This document shows, piece by piece, positions 19,059-28,481 of a stretch of DNA of 64,000 nucleotides. Location: the NCBI RefSeq assembly GCF_030929555.1, contig NZ_JAVFVT010000007.1:159330-223329 (forward strand), read 5' to 3'. The translations under genes were made by a program, and so were the position numbers. The notes beneath the pieces are model-generated. The model saw nothing but the letters and a program-made list of their open reading frames with translations, was not told where the DNA came from and did no database searches. The stretch is from Paenibacillus sp. LHD-117 (GTDB taxonomy: Bacteria > Bacillota > Bacilli > Paenibacillales > Paenibacillaceae). Positions within the stretch are counted from its first letter, which is position 1. Each line of letters begins with the position of its first letter.

Positions 19059-19088
19059 ATTGTAACACATAATCGTTATTTGCGTTAA
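19059..19088 (-). promoter_or_regulatory. Candidate promoter of smc-ftsY
   Basis: Minus-strand TTAACG (19083-19088) and TACAAT (19059-19064), spacer 18. Confidence 0.5.
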
Positions 19089-19174
19089 TCATTTCGGGCG
19101 GTCTTCTCCCGCCATTCTACGCCTCGCATACATTCCCCGGCCGCCCTCATTCACCTAATCTTCGCTTGTAAGAC

Positions 19175-19212
19175 AAAAAACCTTTGGACCGCGAAGTCCA
19201 AAGGTTTTTTGC
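19175..19212. terminator. Strong terminator after rnc
   Basis: Perfect hairpin AAAAAACCTTTGGAC / GTCCAAAGGTTTTTT with a CGCGAA loop, ending just before the rnc stop codon. The A and T tails make it functional in both directions; for rnc it acts on the minus strand. Confidence 0.9.
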
Positions 19213-19914
19213 TCATGATTCCGGAGCCAGCTTGTTCCAAGCTTCGGCCGCCGAACGCTGCTCGGCTTCCTTCTTCGTGCGACCCGCCCCGAGCCCGTAA
19301 CGTTCCTCTCCGAGGTATACCTCGACGATAAACTCCCGGTCATGGGCAGGACCGCGTTCTTCGACGATCCGGTATTCGACAGGCCCGAGACCGTAATGCT
19401 GCGCGCGCTCCTGAAGCTTAGACTTGGCGTCCTTCATGAGCAGGCCGAAGTCGTTGGATTCGATATGCGGGAACATATGCTCCTCCAAAAATTCGCGCGT
19501 ACGGTCAATGCCTGAATCCAGGAAGAGCGCGCCGATAAACGATTCGAACAGATCGGCAAGCAGCGCTTGACGGTGTCTGCCGCCGAGCTGCTCTTCGCCT
19601 CTGCCGAGCAATACATGTTTGCCGAGCTCCAGCCGTTCGGCGAAAAACGCGAGCGAAGGCTCGCAAACGACGGATGCGCGCATCCGCGTCAGTTCGCCCT
19701 CCGGCCGCTTCGGATACGTCGCGAATAGATACTCGGATACGAGCAGCTGGAGGACGGCATCGCCAAGGAACTCCAAACGCTCGTTATCTTGGACGGAGCC
19801 GCGTTTGTGCTCGTTCACGTAAGACGTATGGGTGAACGCCTGCCTCAGCAGCCTGCTTCTTTTGAAATCGAGCTGCAGCTTCTGCTGCAGCTCGTCGAAA
19901 TTATCACGCTTCAT
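19213..19914 (-). CDS. rnc: Ribonuclease III
   Basis: Double-strand RNA endonuclease for rRNA and mRNA processing. The 233-aa protein has the catalytic signature [15 protein letters not shown] near residues 43-57 and a C-terminal dsRNA-binding domain ([40 protein letters not shown]). It overlaps the 3' end of fabF by 11 bases, so it is translated in the fab operon context. Confidence 0.98.
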   Translation of the reverse strand: MKRDNFDELQQKLQLDFKRSRLLRQAFTHTSYVNEHKRGSVQDNERLEFLGDAVLQLLVSEYLFATYPKRPEGELTRMRASVVCEPSLAFFAERLELGKHVLLGRGEEQLGGRHRQALLADLFESFIGALFLDSGIDRTREFLEEHMFPHIESNDFGLLMKDAKSKLQERAQHYGLGPVEYRIVEERGPAHDREFIVEVYLGEERYGLGAGRTKKEAEQRSAAEAWNKLAPES

Positions 19915-21145
19915 ACGCTTTCATCACAATCGTGGCATTATGCCCGCCGAAGCCGAAGGAATTGGACAATGCGACCCGAACGTCCGCTTGACGCGGTTTA
20001 TTCGGCACGTAGTCCAAATCGAGCTCCGGATCCTGGTTGTCCAGGTTGATCGTAGGGGCAATGACGCCATTCTGCAGCGTAAGCGCCAGAATGACCGCCT
20101 CCACGCCGCCTGCCGCTCCGAGCAGATGCCCGGTCATCGACTTGGTCGAGCTGACCGCTACCTTGTAGGCATGGTCGCCGAACGTCCGCTTGATCGCCGT
20201 TGTTTCAGAGCGGTCGCCGACCGGCGTCGACGTGCCGTGCGCGTTAATGTAATCCACTTCGGAAGGCTGGATGCCGGCATCTTTGATCGCCTTGGCCATA
20301 CAGCGAGCCGCGCCGTCAGGATCCGGTTCGGTCATGTGGAACGCGTCGCCGCTCATGCCGTAGCCGATCACTTCGGCGTAGATCTTGGCGCCGCGCGCTT
20401 TCGCATGCTCCAGCGACTCCAGCACGAGCACGCCCGCGCCTTCGCCCATGACGAAGCCGTCGCGGTCTACGTCGAACGGCCTGCTTGCTTTCTCGGGCTC
20501 ATCGTTGCGCGTCGACATCGCGCGCATCGAGCAGAAGCCCGCCATGCCCGTAGGACGGATCGTCGCTTCCGCGCCGCCCGCGATCATCACGTCGGCGTCG
20601 CCTCTTTGAATCATTTTGTACGAGTCGCCGATGGAATGCGTACCGGTTGCGCAGGCGGTAACCGCCGTGCTGTTCGGCCCCTTCGCGCCCGTCAGCATCG
20701 ATACTTGGCCGGAGGCCATGTTCGCGATCATCATTGGGATGAAGAACGGGCTCACGCGTTTCGGGCCTTTCTCCAGCAACACGTTATGCTGGTCTTCCCA
20801 TGTACCCAGTCCGCCAATGCCGGAACCGATCATGACGCCCACGCGTTCAGCGTCGGCATTGTTGCCGATATCCAGGCCGGCATCCGCGACGGCCAGCTTG
20901 CTGGCTACGGACGCGAATTGGACGAAGCGGTCCATCTTGCGCGCTTCCTTGCGCTCGATGCCGTAATCTTCCGGATTGAAGTTTTTGACCTCCGCGGCGA
21001 TGCGCGTCGGATATTCGGAGAAGTCGAAAGCCTCAACGACGGAAACGCCGGATTTGCCTTCGAGCAGATTGTTCCAAAATTGTTCGATGTTCGAACCTAA
21101 CGAGGTCATTACCCCCATGCCTGTCACGACTACTCTATGTTTCAC
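19904..21145 (-). CDS. fabF: Beta-ketoacyl-ACP synthase II
   Basis: Condensing enzyme for chain elongation. The 413-aa protein shows the Cys-His-His triad: TACATGTHS near residue 164, [12 protein letters not shown] near 303, and [12 protein letters not shown] near 338. The frame opens at a GTG at 21154, but AGAGGTG overlaps that codon. The GTG at 21145, six bases after it, gives [11 protein letters not shown], the family start. It lies 191 bases after acpP, with a hairpin in the gap. Confidence 0.97.
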   Translation of the reverse strand: MKHRVVVTGMGVMTSLGSNIEQFWNNLLEGKSGVSVVEAFDFSEYPTRIAAEVKNFNPEDYGIERKEARKMDRFVQFASVASKLAVADAGLDIGNNADAERVGVMIGSGIGGLGTWEDQHNVLLEKGPKRVSPFFIPMMIANMASGQVSMLTGAKGPNSTAVTACATGTHSIGDSYKMIQRGDADVMIAGGAEATIRPTGMAGFCSMRAMSTRNDEPEKASRPFDVDRDGFVMGEGAGVLVLESLEHAKARGAKIYAEVIGYGMSGDAFHMTEPDPDGAARCMAKAIKDAGIQPSEVDYINAHGTSTPVGDRSETTAIKRTFGDHAYKVAVSSTKSMTGHLLGAAGGVEAVILALTLQNGVIAPTINLDNQDPELDLDYVPNKPRQADVRVALSNSFGFGGHNATIVMKAYEA

Positions 21146-21336
21146 TTCATTCACCTCTGCAAACAGCGATATAACGGCAACCTGCCGTTTCGTTCTATAT
21201 AAATAGCGATTAAGCCAATCGTAACGGTTAGAGCAAAGCGATGCGTCTCTTCGGCAGCTTTGACATGGAAAATCGGAAGATAAAAGCGCTTAACATGGAG
21301 AGAAGTCCCGCTCCTTGAAACGGGACTTGTCCTTCC

Positions 21337-21570
21337 TTAGGTATGAGATTGTATGTAAGTTACAACTTCTCCCACCGTCGTGATTTTCTCTGCGTCTTCG
21401 TCAGAGATTTCCATATCAAACTCGTCTTCCAGCTCCATGACCAATTCAACTACGTCAAGAGAGTCAGCGCCGAGGTCATCTTTGAAGGAAGCTTCAAGCG
21501 TTACTTCTGCTTCGTCTACGCCAAGGCGGTCGATGACAATACGTTTTACGCGATCTACTACTTCGGACAT
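21337..21570 (-). CDS. acpP: Acyl carrier protein
   Basis: A 77-aa carrier with the phosphopantetheine attachment motif [15 protein letters not shown] near residues 35-50. GGAGGTG precedes the ATG at 21570; the upstream in-frame codons are rejected. An 8-base perfect hairpin (AAGTCCCG/CGGGACTT) without a T run follows the stop on the minus strand and may moderate read-through into fabF. Confidence 0.98.
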   Translation of the reverse strand: MSEVVDRVKRIVIDRLGVDEAEVTLEASFKDDLGADSLDVVELVMELEDEFDMEISDEDAEKITTVGEVVTYIQSHT

Positions 21571-21659
21571 CCGGTTCACCTCCTCCACCGTATTATACGA
21601 GAATTACAAGCAAAATGCCATCTTTACCTCTAGATGATGTTCAAAAAATCGCTTTTGAC

Positions 21660-22409
21660 CTACATATACATGCCGCCGTCGACGTGAACCGTCTGGCCGG
21701 TCATGTAAGCGGCCGCGTCGGACGCGAGGAACCTTACCGCATTCGCGATATCGGAAGCGTCGCCGAGGCGCGCAAGCGGGATTTGGCCGGACAGGGACGC
21801 CTTCATCTCTTCCGGCAGCTTGTCCGTCATATCCGTCTGGATGAAGCCCGGCGCCACGCAGTTCACTGTAATGCCGCGCGACGCGAGCTCGCGCGCGCTT
21901 GCTTTGGTGAGGCCGATCACGCCGGCCTTCGCGGCCACGTAGTTCGCTTGGCCGGGATTGCCGAGCACGCCTACGACGGAAGAGATGTTGATGATCCGGC
22001 CGGAACGCTGCTTCATCATGTGGCGGGTAACGGCTTTCACGCCGTTGAACACGCCCTTCAGATTCGTCTCGATCACTTGATCGAACTCCTCTTCCTTCAT
22101 ACGCATAATTAAATTATCTCTTGTAATGCCGGCGTTATTCACCAGAATGTCGAGGCCGCCAAGCTTCTCGATGGTATCCTTGACCATCGCGTCGAATTCG
22201 TCCGCCTTGCCGACATTCGCTTTCACGATGACGGCGCGGCGTCCCAGCGCTTCGATCGCTTGCGCCGTTTCGGCGGCGGCCGCTTCGCTGCCCGAATAGT
22301 TCACGGCTACATCGGCGCCGGCTTCCGCCAGCGCGATCGCGATCGCCCTGCCTATGCCGCGGGAAGCTCCCGTCACAAGCGCTTTTTTGCCTTCCAAGCT
22401 TGCAAACAT
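21660..22409 (-). CDS. fabG: 3-oxoacyl-ACP reductase
   Basis: NADPH-dependent short-chain dehydrogenase of 249 aa. It has [12 protein letters not shown] near residue 14, NNAGIT near 90, the catalytic Ser in INISSVVG near 140 and YVAAKAG (Tyr-x3-Lys) near 153. It lies between fabD and acpP in the fatty acid operon. Confidence 0.97.
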   Translation of the reverse strand: MFASLEGKKALVTGASRGIGRAIAIALAEAGADVAVNYSGSEAAAAETAQAIEALGRRAVIVKANVGKADEFDAMVKDTIEKLGGLDILVNNAGITRDNLIMRMKEEEFDQVIETNLKGVFNGVKAVTRHMMKQRSGRIINISSVVGVLGNPGQANYVAAKAGVIGLTKASARELASRGITVNCVAPGFIQTDMTDKLPEEMKASLSGQIPLARLGDASDIANAVRFLASDAAAYMTGQTVHVDGGMYM

Positions 22410-22443
22410 CCCTTTCCCTCCTTTACGAAATAAACGATTGCCG

Positions 22444-23376
22444 TTATTGATTCACTTGCAGCGTCTCGAGGGATGCCAAGCTGTTGACGGACAACACGCG
22501 CACGTCCCTGTCGATCTTCTTGATCAAGCCGGCGAGCACCGTGCCGGAGCCGATCTCCACGAACGTATCGACGCCTTGGCCGATCAAGTAACGCACGCTG
22601 TCCTCCCAGAGGACGGGCGAATAGACTTGCTCGACGAGCAGGCTGCGAATATCGTTTGCGGATGTCGTGCCGCTGGCGGTTACGTTCGCTACGATCGGCA
22701 TCTCCGCATCGCTGAGCGCAACGTCCGCCAGCTTCTCGCTGAGGCGATCGGCCGCAGGCCGCATAAGCGAAGAATGGAACGGTCCGCTAACTTCAAGAGG
22801 AATGACGCGTTTCGCGCCGGCTTCCTTGCCTCTGTCGCCTACGGCCGCAACGCCGGCTGCCGTGCCGGATACGACGATCTGGCCCGGGCAATTGACGTTC
22901 GCAAGCTCCACGGCCGTACCTGCCGCCGAAATATCGGCGCACAGCTTGGCCAGCTCTTCGCGATCAGCGCCCAGTACCGCCGCCATTGCGCCAAGACCGC
23001 CCGGAACGGCTTGCTCCATGAACTCGCCGCGTGCGCGCACGGTACGAACCGCGTCCTCGAATCCCATCACGCCTGCCGCGACAAGCGCGCTGTATTCGCC
23101 AAGACTATGGCCCGCCACGTAATCCGCCCACAGGCCGCTATCCTTGAGTAGCTCCAGATAGGCAACGCTGACGGTAAGCAGCGCCGGCTGCGTGTTCGCG
23201 GTTTGCTTCAGTTTCTCGTCGGGTCCTTCAAAGATCATCCCCGAAAGGTCAAAGCCCAACGCTTCGTTCGCGCGTTCGAATACGGATCGAGCAATCTCGC
23301 TCGACTCATACGCGTCCTTGCCCATTCCGACAGCCTGGGCGCCTTGCCCCGGAAATATAAATGCCGTCTTCCCCAT
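22444..23376 (-). CDS. fabD: Malonyl-CoA:ACP transacylase
   Basis: Loads malonate on ACP. The 310-aa protein begins [19 protein letters not shown] and has the catalytic [14 protein letters not shown] near residue 90 and His in GPFHSSLM near 200. GGGGGGAA lies just before the ATG at 23376; the frame opens five codons earlier but those lack a ribosome site. Confidence 0.97.
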   Translation of the reverse strand: MGKTAFIFPGQGAQAVGMGKDAYESSEIARSVFERANEALGFDLSGMIFEGPDEKLKQTANTQPALLTVSVAYLELLKDSGLWADYVAGHSLGEYSALVAAGVMGFEDAVRTVRARGEFMEQAVPGGLGAMAAVLGADREELAKLCADISAAGTAVELANVNCPGQIVVSGTAAGVAAVGDRGKEAGAKRVIPLEVSGPFHSSLMRPAADRLSEKLADVALSDAEMPIVANVTASGTTSANDIRSLLVEQVYSPVLWEDSVRYLIGQGVDTFVEIGSGTVLAGLIKKIDRDVRVLSVNSLASLETLQVNQ

Positions 23377-23409
23377 GCCAGTTCCCCCCATGACAAAACT
23401 CTATCTTGT

Positions 23410-24396
23410 TTACCAAATAAGGACGGAAGATCCCCAAGTCAAGCCTCCGCCGAATCCGACCAACACGAGACAATCGCCAGGGTTCACCCGGTTCTGCTCC
23501 ACGGCTTCAGCGAGCGCGACGGGAATCGAAGCGGCGGACATGTTGCCGTATTTGTCCAGATTGATCATCGCTTTGTCTTCCGGCAGGTTGAGCCGGTTCA
23601 GCGCGGATTGGATAATTCGGATATTCGCTTGATGCGGCACGAGCAAATCCACGTCTTCTTTGGTTTTGCCGGCTTTCGCCAGCGCGTCCTCGGCGGCGCT
23701 GCCCATAATGCGGACCGCGAATTTGAACACATCGTTGCCCGCCATGTAAATATAATGCTGCTTCTCGCTGATCGTGTCCGCGGATGCCGGCAATCGCGAC
23801 CCGCCGCCGCCGACCTTCAGCAACTCTCCGCCGCTTCCGTCGGCGCCCAGCTCGAACGAGAGGAAGCCGCGTCCCTCTTCGACTTGTCCTAGCACGACGG
23901 CGCCCGCGCCATCGCCGAACAGAATGCACGTGTTGCGGTCCGTATAATCGGTGATGCGGGACAACGTTTCTGCACCTACGACGAGCACGTGTTTGTACAT
24001 GCCGGTCGCGATCATGTTCGAAGCCGTCGCAAGGCCGTAAATAAAGCCGGAGCAAGCTGCCGACAGGTCGAAAGCCGCCGCCTTCTTCGCGCCGAGCTTG
24101 TCCTGGAGCAGGCATGCCGTCGACGGGAAAAACATATCGGGCGTAATCGTCGCTACGAGGATCAAATCAAGATCCTCGGCCGTGAGCCCCGCGGCGGCAA
24201 GCGCGCGCTTGGACGCTTCGTAGGCTAGATCGGACGTCGCTTCCGTCGCCGCTGCCATGCGGCGCTCCCGGATGCCGGTCCGGGTGACGATCCACTCGTC
24301 GTTCGTTTCCACCATTTGTTCCAAATCATGATTCGTAAGAATGCGCTCGGGCACATATTTGCCCGTGCCGATAATGCCGACAGGATGCAAACTCAT
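23410..24396 (-). CDS. fabH: Beta-ketoacyl-ACP synthase III
   Basis: Starts fatty acid chains from acyl-CoA and malonyl-ACP, and selects branched primers in Gram-positives. The 328-aa protein has the Cys-His-Asn triad: DLSAACSGF near 113, VPHQANIRI near 253, KYGNMSAASIP near 283. It follows plsX by ten bases. Confidence 0.98.
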   Translation of the reverse strand: MSLHPVGIIGTGKYVPERILTNHDLEQMVETNDEWIVTRTGIRERRMAAATEATSDLAYEASKRALAAAGLTAEDLDLILVATITPDMFFPSTACLLQDKLGAKKAAAFDLSAACSGFIYGLATASNMIATGMYKHVLVVGAETLSRITDYTDRNTCILFGDGAGAVVLGQVEEGRGFLSFELGADGSGGELLKVGGGGSRLPASADTISEKQHYIYMAGNDVFKFAVRIMGSAAEDALAKAGKTKEDVDLLVPHQANIRIIQSALNRLNLPEDKAMINLDKYGNMSAASIPVALAEAVEQNRVNPGDCLVLVGFGGGLTWGSSVLIW

Positions 24397-24406
24397 AGGT
24401 AAACAC

Positions 24407-25396
24407 TCACTTCCCGTTGATTTCTGCGGTAATCGAGTCGATTAATTTCGCTTGTAGAGCCAATCTCGCTTGACGGACCGCGTTCTTGACCGCGACGACG
24501 TCGGATGAACCGTGGCACTTCACCACGAGGCCGTTCAAGCCAAGCAGCGGAGCGCCTCCATGTTCCTTGTAGTCCATTTTCTTCTTCAATTGCTTGAGCC
24601 GCGGCAGCATGATGGCTGCGGCAATCTTGGTCAGCACCGAATGCCCGAACGCGTCCTTCAGTGAAGAGAAGATGGTTCCTGCGGCTCCTTCCATCGCCTT
24701 AAGCATAATATTGCCTGCGAAGCCGTCGCAGATGAGTACATCGCAATTGCGGGACAACACGTCCCTCGCTTCTACGTTGCCGATAAAATGAATCGGAGCT
24801 TTCTCCAGCAATTCGTACGCCGCTTTGGACACTTCGTTGCCCTTCATCGCTTCCGTGCCCACGTTCAGTAGTCCGACGCGCGGCTTGTCCATGCCATGAA
24901 CTTTGGAACGGTAAATGCTGCCCATGATCGCGTACTGGAGCAAATGCTCCGGCTTCGCGTCCATATTGGCGCCCAGATCGAGCGCGAGCACGCCTTTATC
25001 GTCCATGGTCGGCATCATCGGCGCTAGCGCTGGGCGCTCGATACCTTCCATGCGCCCTACCACGAGCAAGCCGGTTGCCATAAGCGCGCCCGTATTGCCC
25101 GCAGAGAGCATCGCTTCCGCGCGGCCTTCCTTCACGAGCGTGCCGGCCACGACCATCGAAGCGCCTTTCTTCCGCCTTACCGCGCGGACCGGCTCATCGT
25201 CCGGCCCGATCACGTCGTCGGCATGATGTATCGTAATGTTGGAAGGCTTGGCGCCTTCGAGCAGCGGCTCGATCGCCGCCTGGTCGCCGACCAGCAACAG
25301 CTCCGTATCCGGCCATTCGGCGGCGGCTTCCAGCGCGCCTTTTACGATTAGCCCAGGCGCATGGTCGCCGCCCATGGCATCAATCGCGATCCGCAT
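24407..25396 (-). CDS. plsX: Phosphate acyltransferase PlsX
   Basis: Converts acyl-ACP to acyl-phosphate for phospholipid synthesis. The 329-aa protein begins MRIAIDAMGGDHAPG, with LNVGTEAMKGN and ICDGFAGNIMLKAMEG further on. Its start overlaps the fapR 3' end by 17 bases, so the two are coupled, as in B. subtilis fapR-plsX. Confidence 0.98.
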   Translation of the reverse strand: MRIAIDAMGGDHAPGLIVKGALEAAAEWPDTELLLVGDQAAIEPLLEGAKPSNITIHHADDVIGPDDEPVRAVRRKKGASMVVAGTLVKEGRAEAMLSAGNTGALMATGLLVVGRMEGIERPALAPMMPTMDDKGVLALDLGANMDAKPEHLLQYAIMGSIYRSKVHGMDKPRVGLLNVGTEAMKGNEVSKAAYELLEKAPIHFIGNVEARDVLSRNCDVLICDGFAGNIMLKAMEGAAGTIFSSLKDAFGHSVLTKIAAAIMLPRLKQLKKKMDYKEHGGAPLLGLNGLVVKCHGSSDVVAVKNAVRQARLALQAKLIDSITAEINGK

Positions 25397-25985
25397 GTGC
25401 CTCGCCTCCTTTATTGTCTGAATTTCCTGCCGATCTAAAGATGACGAAGTTCCCCTGAAATACCATCTCGTCGCCCACGTACGTGAATAGCTCCACCTTG
25501 GACTTGCTTCGCTCGCCCGAGATCGAGCGCACGTAAGCCTTCGCGATGCACTTCTCCCCCAGCCGCACCGGCCGAATGAAGCGGATGTCCGCCGTGACCG
25601 TCAGCGCGATGGCGTCGTCGATAACGGCGACCGCCAGCGAGTTCGCCTGCGCGAACACATGATGGCCCCGCGCGATCGACGTTCTGGAGAACACGTGCTC
25701 CTCGCGGATTTCGAAGATGGAAATGCCGCTCTTGTCGAGCTCAAGATCGACGATTTCGCCGATGACCTCGTGTAGCGGAAGCGATTTGACGGAATCATAA
25801 GAACGTTCCGCCATCAGCTTCATTCTTTCCCTTAGCTCCGGAATGCCGAGCTCCATCCGGTCGAGCCGGATCGTCTGGATGCTGACCTTGAGCAAGCGGG
25901 TAAGCTCGCGATCCGTTATAAAAGGATTGTCTTCTATATGCTGGGCCAGCTGCTGATGCCGCTGTCGTTTGGTCATTCGATCCAT
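25380..25985 (-). CDS. fapR: Fatty acid and phospholipid synthesis repressor FapR
   Basis: Transcription factor that senses malonyl-CoA. The 201-aa protein has an N-terminal HTH (RELTRLLKVSIQTIRLDRMELGIPELRER) and a hot-dog-fold effector domain (ARGHHVFAQANSLAVAVI, VRLGEKCIAKAYV). The ATG at 25985 has AAAGGCGG eight bases upstream; the GTG at 25994 overlaps that site and is rejected. A FapR operator-like palindrome lies 50-66 bases upstream, suggesting autoregulation of fapR-plsX-fabHDG. Confidence 0.96.
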   Translation of the reverse strand: MDRMTKRQRHQQLAQHIEDNPFITDRELTRLLKVSIQTIRLDRMELGIPELRERMKLMAERSYDSVKSLPLHEVIGEIVDLELDKSGISIFEIREEHVFSRTSIARGHHVFAQANSLAVAVIDDAIALTVTADIRFIRPVRLGEKCIAKAYVRSISGERSKSKVELFTYVGDEMVFQGNFVIFRSAGNSDNKGGEAHADRD

Positions 25986-26035
25986 GCTCGGCACCGCCTT
26001 TGCGCTTCATTATAGGATATGTATAGGAGCACATT

Positions 26036-26052
26036 TTATCACCTGGTACTAA
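26036..26052. promoter_or_regulatory. FapR operator-like palindrome upstream of fapR
   Basis: TTATCACC-T-GGTACTAA is a 17-base palindrome with two mismatched positions. It matches the known FapR site (TTAGTACC half-sites). A TATAAT box on the minus strand lies about 25 bases downstream, so binding would block the promoter region. Confidence 0.75.
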
Positions 26053-26144
26053 GACAGTATATAAAAAAAACGCTCCATGCGCAATGCGGCAAAAAAAATA
26101 GCACCCCATCGCGAGATGAAGTGCTACCGTCGCCGAGATCCGTC

Positions 26145-26318
26145 CTATTGGGAAATGATCTCTTTCGTTTTGTAATATCCGCACACTTTGCATACGTGGT
26201 GAGCCAATTTCAGCTCTCCGCACTGCTCACATTTCACCATGCCCGGTACTGCCAGCTTGAAATGCGTGCGACGTTTGTCGCGGCGAGTCTTGGATGTTCT
26301 ACGTTGTGGTACTGCCAT
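26145..26318 (-). CDS. rpmF: 50S ribosomal protein L32
   Basis: A 57-aa L32 starting [17 protein letters not shown], with the zinc-binding cysteines CEQC and CKVC, i.e. the four-Cys (Zn-dependent) form. AAGGAGGTGGG precedes the ATG at 26318; the upstream in-frame extension is rejected. Paired with yceD upstream. Confidence 0.98.
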   Translation of the reverse strand: MAVPQRRTSKTRRDKRRTHFKLAVPGMVKCEQCGELKLAHHVCKVCGYYKTKEIISQ

Positions 26319-26389
26319 CTTTCCCACCTCCTTCACAAATTGAAGTTCCAAATTTGATCACGAAGTAACTCGGGAAGCTTACTCGACGT

Positions 26390-26490
26390 CGAATCTTGAA
26401 CTCAGCCGGAACTTCCGGTACTCACGTAGCTCTGCTACGCTCCGTTCCTCAGTTCTCGGCTTCGTCCAACCTTCTCGGTGCTGAAATCCG
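26390..26490. repeat. Palindrome-rich intergenic element between rpmF and yceD
   Basis: About 100 bases contain CCGGAA-C-TTCCGG and CGTAGC-TCT-GCTACG plus further pyrimidine-rich GTTCC/CTTCG segments, all non-coding. It resembles the small dispersed intergenic repeats seen in paenibacilli, but I see only this copy in the window. Confidence 0.4.
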
Positions 26491-26513
26491 GGATACTCCA
26501 TTTCAAAATCAAA

Positions 26514-27038
26514 CTACTCCTTAAACAAATCCTTGAGCGCCGCGAAGCGAGGGTCGATCTTCTCGTTCTTGCAGCTGCATGTGTGCTCATTCAGGTTCTG
26601 CCCGCATACCTGGCAAAGTCCCTTGCAATCCTTCGCGCATAGCGGAGCGAAAGGCATGAACAGCAGAAGCGATTCTTCCAGGTACGGTTTCAGGTCCAGC
26701 TTATCCCCTGCCACTTCCACGAACTCATCGTCTTCTTCTTCATCGGATTCCTCATCGCCTGGCGTATCACTCGTCGCTGGCTTGAACTGCTCGTAGAAAG
26801 GAATGACTGTATGTTCCTTCGTCGGCTCCAGGCAACGCGAGCAAGCCAGCTCTAGATCGGCGGACATCTCGCCTTCCACGGTGATATATCCGTCGTGGCC
26901 AGTCACTTCAAGCGATACGGACAGAGGTCCCGCTTGAATCACGTCCGAACGTCCCTTGAACAGGTCGCTTACATCCAACTCTTCCTTAACCGATGCTTTC
27001 AAGCCTTTGGACATCATCTCTTGCATACGAAACAACAT
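26514..27038 (-). CDS. yceD: DUF177 (YceD) family protein
   Basis: A 174-aa protein of the YceD/DUF177 family, linked in bacteria and plastids to 23S rRNA accumulation. Its four-Cys arrangement is visible: LACSRCLEPT near residue 80 and CAKDCKGLCQVCGQNL near 135-150, probably binding zinc. An acidic stretch (SDEEEDDE) lies between. The ATG at 27038 follows GGGGTGAT. It is transcribed with rpmF, the conserved pairing, from a near-consensus promoter. Confidence 0.93.
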   Translation of the reverse strand: MLFRMQEMMSKGLKASVKEELDVSDLFKGRSDVIQAGPLSVSLEVTGHDGYITVEGEMSADLELACSRCLEPTKEHTVIPFYEQFKPATSDTPGDEESDEEEDDEFVEVAGDKLDLKPYLEESLLLFMPFAPLCAKDCKGLCQVCGQNLNEHTCSCKNEKIDPRFAALKDLFKE

Positions 27039-27064
27039 ATCATCACCCCAAACAAACAAAGATT

Positions 27065-27094
27065 ATTATATCTATTCGCCTATCGTTTTGTCAA
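27065..27094 (-). promoter_or_regulatory. Sigma-A promoter of yceD-rpmF
   Basis: Perfect TTGACA (27089-27094) and TATAAT (27065-27070) on the minus strand, spacer 18, about 27 bases before the yceD start. Confidence 0.85.
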
Positions 27095-27152
27095 CAATTT
27101 CACGTTGTGCACCTTAGGGAAACCGATAGATGCGCTGCGTTACCCGGGCTTC

Positions 27153-27183
27153 TTGGATCGAATAGCCGCCTCTGTGCTATAGT
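27153..27183 (+). promoter_or_regulatory. Candidate promoter of tmcAL
   Basis: TTGGAT (27153-27158) and TATAGT (27178-27183) with TGC just before the -10 (extended -10). The spacer of 19 is long. Confidence 0.55.
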
Positions 27184-27218
27184 GGAAGGAACATCCAATA
27201 ACAGAGAGGATCGGAATC

Positions 27219-28460
27219 ATGCGGACAGTAGGTCTGATCGTAGAATACAACCCGTTCCACAACGGACATTCTTATCATTTGCAGCAATCGCTCAAAATAA
27301 CGGGAGCCGAAGCGGTCGTCGCCGTCATGAGCGGCAACTTCCTGCAGCGCGGAGAGCCAGCCCTCGTCGACAAGTGGACTCGGACGCGCATGGCGCTCGC
27401 AGGAGGCTGCGATCTCGTCATCGAGCTGCCCGTCGCGTATGCGACCCAAGCCGCCGAATGGTTCGCCTACGGAGCCGTCTCGCTGCTCGAAGCGACCGGC
27501 GTCGTGGATGCGTTCTGCTTCGGCACCGAGAGCGGCCTGCTCTCCCCGCTGCTGCGGGCGGCGGAGCTGGCCTCGGATGAACCGGAGGCGTTCAAGCGTT
27601 TGCTGAAACAGCGGCTTGAGACCGGCATGGCTTATCCGCAGGCCTACAGCGGGGCGATCGCCGCATATACGGCGGAGCAAGGCGATGCCGACGCTTCGTC
27701 GTTCCCGTTCGACCAGCCAAACCATACGCTCGGCCTGCATTACCTGATCGCCCATCGACGGCTGCGCGGGCGTATGGAACCGTTCACGATCGCCAGGGAG
27801 AAAGCGGAATACAATCAGACTACGATTACGGACATCCGGATCGCAAGCGCCACCGCCATCCGAAAACGACTGTTCGAGGGGCTCTCTTTGACGGATATTC
27901 TACCCTTCGTCCCGGCTTCTACTTATGAACTATTGTCCGACTGCGTGGAGAAAAGGCTTGCCCCGATCGGATGGGATCATTATATGCATCCGCTCCTGCA
28001 CGGCATGCTGACAAGTAGCGCCGAACAGTTGGGCCAGCTGCACGAGCTGTCGGAAGGGCTTGAGCATCGTCTTCTTCAAAGCTTGCCGAATCTCGAAACA
28101 GTCAGCTTCGAATCGCTTCTGGCTCAGCTCAAAACAAAAAGATACACCCGCACGAAGCTGCAGCGCGCGCTCTTGTCCGTGCTGCTCGGTCACGCCAAAT
28201 CGGATTTCACCGCGGACAAGCTACGTTCCGGCGCAGGATACTTGCGCATACTCGGCTTCACCGATAAAGGCCGGCAATTGCTCAAACAGATGAAGAAAAC
28301 CGCGACCATGCCCGTCCTGCTCAGCGCGGCGCGACCCCCGGAACGGTTCCGCTACCTCGACCTCGACACGGCCGCCAGCGCCGCTTACCTGCTCGGCGTT
28401 CCGGGAGCCAACGCGGTGGATCTATTCCGCGACTTCAGAGACATGCCGGTCATCGTATAG
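27219..28460 (+). CDS. tmcAL: tRNA(Met) cytidine acetate ligase TmcAL (YlbM)
   Basis: Makes N4-acetylcytidine at the wobble base of elongator tRNA-Met using acetate and ATP. The 413-aa protein has the nucleotidyltransferase HIGH-like motif GLIVEYNPFHNGHSYHL at the N-terminus, VMSGNFLQRGEPALVDKW near residue 38, and ISRA-like DIRIASATAIR near 205. The B. subtilis homologue lies in the same ylb region (ylbH-ylbI-ylbJ-ylbL-ylbM). Confidence 0.95.
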   Translation: MRTVGLIVEYNPFHNGHSYHLQQSLKITGAEAVVAVMSGNFLQRGEPALVDKWTRTRMALAGGCDLVIELPVAYATQAAEWFAYGAVSLLEATGVVDAFCFGTESGLLSPLLRAAELASDEPEAFKRLLKQRLETGMAYPQAYSGAIAAYTAEQGDADASSFPFDQPNHTLGLHYLIAHRRLRGRMEPFTIAREKAEYNQTTITDIRIASATAIRKRLFEGLSLTDILPFVPASTYELLSDCVEKRLAPIGWDHYMHPLLHGMLTSSAEQLGQLHELSEGLEHRLLQSLPNLETVSFESLLAQLKTKRYTRTKLQRALLSVLLGHAKSDFTADKLRSGAGYLRILGFTDKGRQLLKQMKKTATMPVLLSAARPPERFRYLDLDTAASAAYLLGVPGANAVDLFRDFRDMPVIV

Positions 28461-28481
28461 CGCCGATCGGACTGGCTGTCT

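Noticed and set aside
19832..21100. Long open frame (422 codons) on the plus strand opposite fabF
   Set aside because: It is a shadow of the GC-rich fabF codons: Arg/His/Ala-rich, no ribosome site, no recognisable motif.
21290..21336. Terminator after acpP
   Set aside because: An 8-base perfect stem exists (AAGTCCCG/CGGGACTT) but lacks a T run; it is mentioned only as a possible attenuating hairpin.
26390..26490. CRISPR-like repeats near rpmF
   Set aside because: Palindromes are short, different from each other and not regularly spaced; no cas genes.
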